The notes beneath the pieces are model-generated. The model had not been told where the DNA came from. It worked only from the letters and a program-made list of their open reading frames with translations, and did not search any database. Position numbers and translations under genes: made by a program. DNA of 64,000 nt from Holophagae bacterium (GTDB taxonomy: Bacteria; Acidobacteriota; Holophagae; Acanthopleuribacterales; Acanthopleuribacteraceae), in contig JAUIFE010000006.1 of the NCBI GenBank assembly GCA_030429565.1, positions 186,001-250,000 on the forward strand, given 5' to 3'. This document shows positions 62,801 to 64,000 of this stretch, piece after piece; within the stretch, counting starts at the first letter, position 1; every line of letters starts with the position of its first letter.

Positions 62801-63113
62801 TATTTTGACCGTTAAAACCGGCGGCACCGGCATCAACCTGACCGCCGCCACCCACGTTTTCCACTTCGATCGCTGGTGGAACCCAGCCGTTGAAAACCAG
62901 GCCACCGACCGTGCTTTCCGCATCGGTCAGAAACGCAACGTTCAGGTTCACAAGTTGATTTCAACCGGGACCCTGGAAGATCGCATCGATATGTTGATCG
63001 AGAAGAAAAAAGAACTGGCCGAGAATATTGTGGGCTCTGACGAGGCTTGGTTGACACAGTTGTCGACCGATGCGTTGCGCGATATCTTGACGCTTTCACT
63101 CAACGAGGGGTAA
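59889..63113 (+). CDS. SNF2-family DNA helicase/translocase
   Basis: Superfamily 2 ATPase of the Swi2/Snf2 group. 1074 residues from a TTG at 59889; an ATG at 59928 is a reasonable alternative, since ribosome sites are weak for both. The N-terminal 590 residues match the extended bacterial SNF2-associated region. The ATPase has DDMGLGKT (about residue 623), LDEAQNIKNPG (about 726), LTGTPVENKLSELWS, HGGVSQQKRQEMVD and DRAFRIGQ near the end. The gene that follows, encoding a SWIM zinc finger, is the usual partner of such proteins in bacteria. Biological role unknown. Confidence 0.92.
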   Translation: MSQLNETAFARSIMQVVHGLWTNTKREGPGLFVWFEDESMRLKSQLFEPISDFTPDGKGKVRGKSLHVPDAHPFALDGRDLQVAVKGLLRGSFGASVPSLTTTQIDLMVPSIEEMPIPSPHLKKVMYGKKPINGELILSSWRVHAVHLAPAVALKWLVGMRIPRTGTGLIFGESIRFWKDATNLVFYSLIHGTYQPILEKVDHQIRAHWLLNAKILSNQLEHLQKRLPDCCASEWNAEGARRTKDSIIRDFFDTSIDHLIRNVAGPSAMNAFADGRNQRKRKKQNPLDSLTLPLLKALYGKQNSFSAARDVQTAFVAMVSNWLGTSSQSGNRLWQTCFTILPPEIGNAKIEDLNPKARVWRVVFSLQNSKDPSQHIYAQEIWENLVPTQTGGESLPEKFLRDLGRALQHVPKLREILEFQYPTHLDLSTEEVHHFLGEQVPHLQSADFGVVVPNWWKKNTKSLTTRIQIDSSTFESSGMLGFDSMVNFSWTAAVGGKTISDEAFQKMVKHKMALLPIDGQWVEISSADLLTAVTFFADRETRGEMTLREAVQMGLKSEDLKSAFGDVAFDYEGTLAQLFDSKGDELPVLAHPEGLQGTLRSYQLRGLSWLVFNDQLGFGACLADDMGLGKTIQLLSLLLYEREQGLVQGPGSPTLLVCPMSVVTNWYREAAKFTPNLRVMIHHGTNRHGPETFFKVCKSYDLIITTYHLINRDAEMFHERKWHRIALDEAQNIKNPGAQQTRAIVALDAEKRIALTGTPVENKLSELWSIMEFLNPGYLGTLKSFQSRFALPIERQGDRKKAQLLRKLTQPFILRRLKTDKAIIQDLPEKNEMKVYCGLTDEQAAMYQGYVQQQMNQIENAEGIHRNQLVLTTLMKLKQICNHPVHFLADQSDMEARSGKLMRLSEMLEEALSEGDKSLIFTQFTQMGLLLQKHLGDKFEQEILFMHGGVSQQKRQEMVDRFQSADGPKVFILTVKTGGTGINLTAATHVFHFDRWWNPAVENQATDRAFRIGQKRNVQVHKLISTGTLEDRIDMLIEKKKELAENIVGSDEAWLTQLSTDALRDILTLSLNEG

Positions 63114-63116
63114 CCG

Positions 63117-64000
63117 ATGGTAGCCAGAAGACCGGTGACGCGCAAAGTCCTGCCGGCGAAACCCAGACCCAAAAACACGACGGTCATTGCGCTGACGGGC
63201 ACGCCGCCGCAAGCCAAGCAGACCTGGTGGTCGCAGCGTTTTATTTCGGTCTTAGAATCGTTCAAGATGGGTAGCCGCTTGGCGCGCGGCAAGGCCTACG
63301 CCGAGGAGTCAAAGGTCCTGAAGTTGGCGATGTCGCGCGGTATTGTCACCGCCACTGTCCAGGGCAGCCGCAAGGCCAGTTACCGCGTCAGTATTCGCCT
63401 TGAACCCTTGTCCGACTCGGCTTGGAAGCAGGTGATGCACAATCTGACGCGCAAGGCGATTTACGCGGTAGAATTGCTGCAAGACCAAATGCCTCAAGAC
63501 GTCGAGGCGGTGTTCGCGTCTGCTCACGTCAGCTTATTTCCGGCTCGCTTAGAGGAGTTGGAGAGCAGTTGTGATTGCCCTGATTGGTCCAATCCGTGTA
63601 AACACATCGCGGCGACGTACTACATCCTCGCCCAGCACTTCGACCTCGACCCCTTCCTGATCTTTGTGTGGCGGGGTCGCTTGAAAACCCAAATCATTGA
63701 GTTCTTGCGCAATTATTGGCGTCAGGGCAAACCCAACCGCAACGGGTTCACCGCCGCCAATCCCGCCAAGATCGCCATGGAAGACTATCAAGCCTACTGG
63801 AACGGACATTTAGACGGCCATGAATCGACCCCTCTGGACCCCTTTAGCGAATCGGTACCGGACTCGTCCATCCGCAAGTTGGGCGCATCGCCGGTTCAGC
63901 TCGACGGCCGGGATATCGCTGAAATTCTGGCCGACGCTTACAACATTACCTCTGACGATATTCGGGCCTGGGCCATGGATAAGAACCTGCGCAGCGGCTC
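63117..64000 (+). CDS. SWIM zinc-finger protein, 3' end beyond window
   Basis: 294 codons visible, 3 bases after the SNF2 stop with GAGGGG upstream. A SWIM zinc finger is visible at about residues 152-165 (CDCPDWSNPCKH: C-x-C then C-x-H). The N-terminal 50 residues are basic and Pro/Lys-rich. SWIM proteins next to SNF2 helicases are a known bacterial pairing, thought to give nucleic-acid or protein binding. The gene continues past the right edge. Confidence 0.9.
   Translation, partial: MVARRPVTRKVLPAKPRPKNTTVIALTGTPPQAKQTWWSQRFISVLESFKMGSRLARGKAYAEESKVLKLAMSRGIVTATVQGSRKASYRVSIRLEPLSDSAWKQVMHNLTRKAIYAVELLQDQMPQDVEAVFASAHVSLFPARLEELESSCDCPDWSNPCKHIAATYYILAQHFDLDPFLIFVWRGRLKTQIIEFLRNYWRQGKPNRNGFTAANPAKIAMEDYQAYWNGHLDGHESTPLDPFSESVPDSSIRKLGASPVQLDGRDIAEILADAYNITSDDIRAWAMDKNLRSG

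Overview
The window is about 56% GC chromosomal DNA from a diderm (Gram-negative) bacterium. It holds a type II secretion operon with a lipoprotein secretin, a type VI secretion cluster, and ordinary housekeeping genes. I saw no rRNA, tRNA, CRISPR array, insertion sequence or phage gene. Bifunctional Rel, the YajC-SecD-SecF order, a type II operon whose GspL looks like a PilM-PilN fusion, and a diverged type VI cluster would fit a deep-branching diderm such as Acidobacteriota or a myxobacterial relative. No marker here fixes the taxon, so this is a weak inference.

Layout. 1-6615 (minus): the 5' part of rel (cut by the window edge), then, in transcription order, tgt-yajC-secD-secF (queuosine tRNA modification and Sec translocon accessories), ending at a clear terminator. 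7203-19626 (plus): an orphan flagellar chaperone gene fliS with its own terminator, then gspE-F-G-H-I-J-K-L-M-D. This encodes a type II system: ATPase, platform, five pseudopilins, assembly proteins and secretin. gspC, gspN and the prepilin peptidase are absent. 19777-21924: an unrecognised helical protein (minus) and a C-factor-like short-chain dehydrogenase (plus).

21991-45536: the type VI cluster, as two divergent arms around a 548-bp regulatory gap. The minus arm runs tssB-tssC-tssF-tssG-tssE-second tssC-clpV-sigma54 activator-TssB/TssC fusion. The plus arm runs tssJ-tssK-tssL-tssM-tagF-tssA. Together they supply sheath, baseplate, membrane complex, recycling ATPase, cap and regulator. 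Hcp, VgrG and PAAR are not here. The most unusual feature of the window is that this one locus encodes a normal sheath pair plus two further sheath-like proteins: a TssC paralogue with a roughly 200-residue disordered head, and a single-chain TssB-TssC fusion.

45684-64000: fxsA, a small membrane protein, trmL, and a sulfatase-superfamily lipoprotein with Thr where the nucleophile should be. Then come a two-component system (minus), a secreted glycine-zipper protein (minus) and mutL. They are followed by a translationally coupled hflX/NFACT-R/ilvE trio, miaE, a family 2 glycosyltransferase, and a SNF2 helicase paired with a SWIM zinc-finger protein that runs off the right edge.
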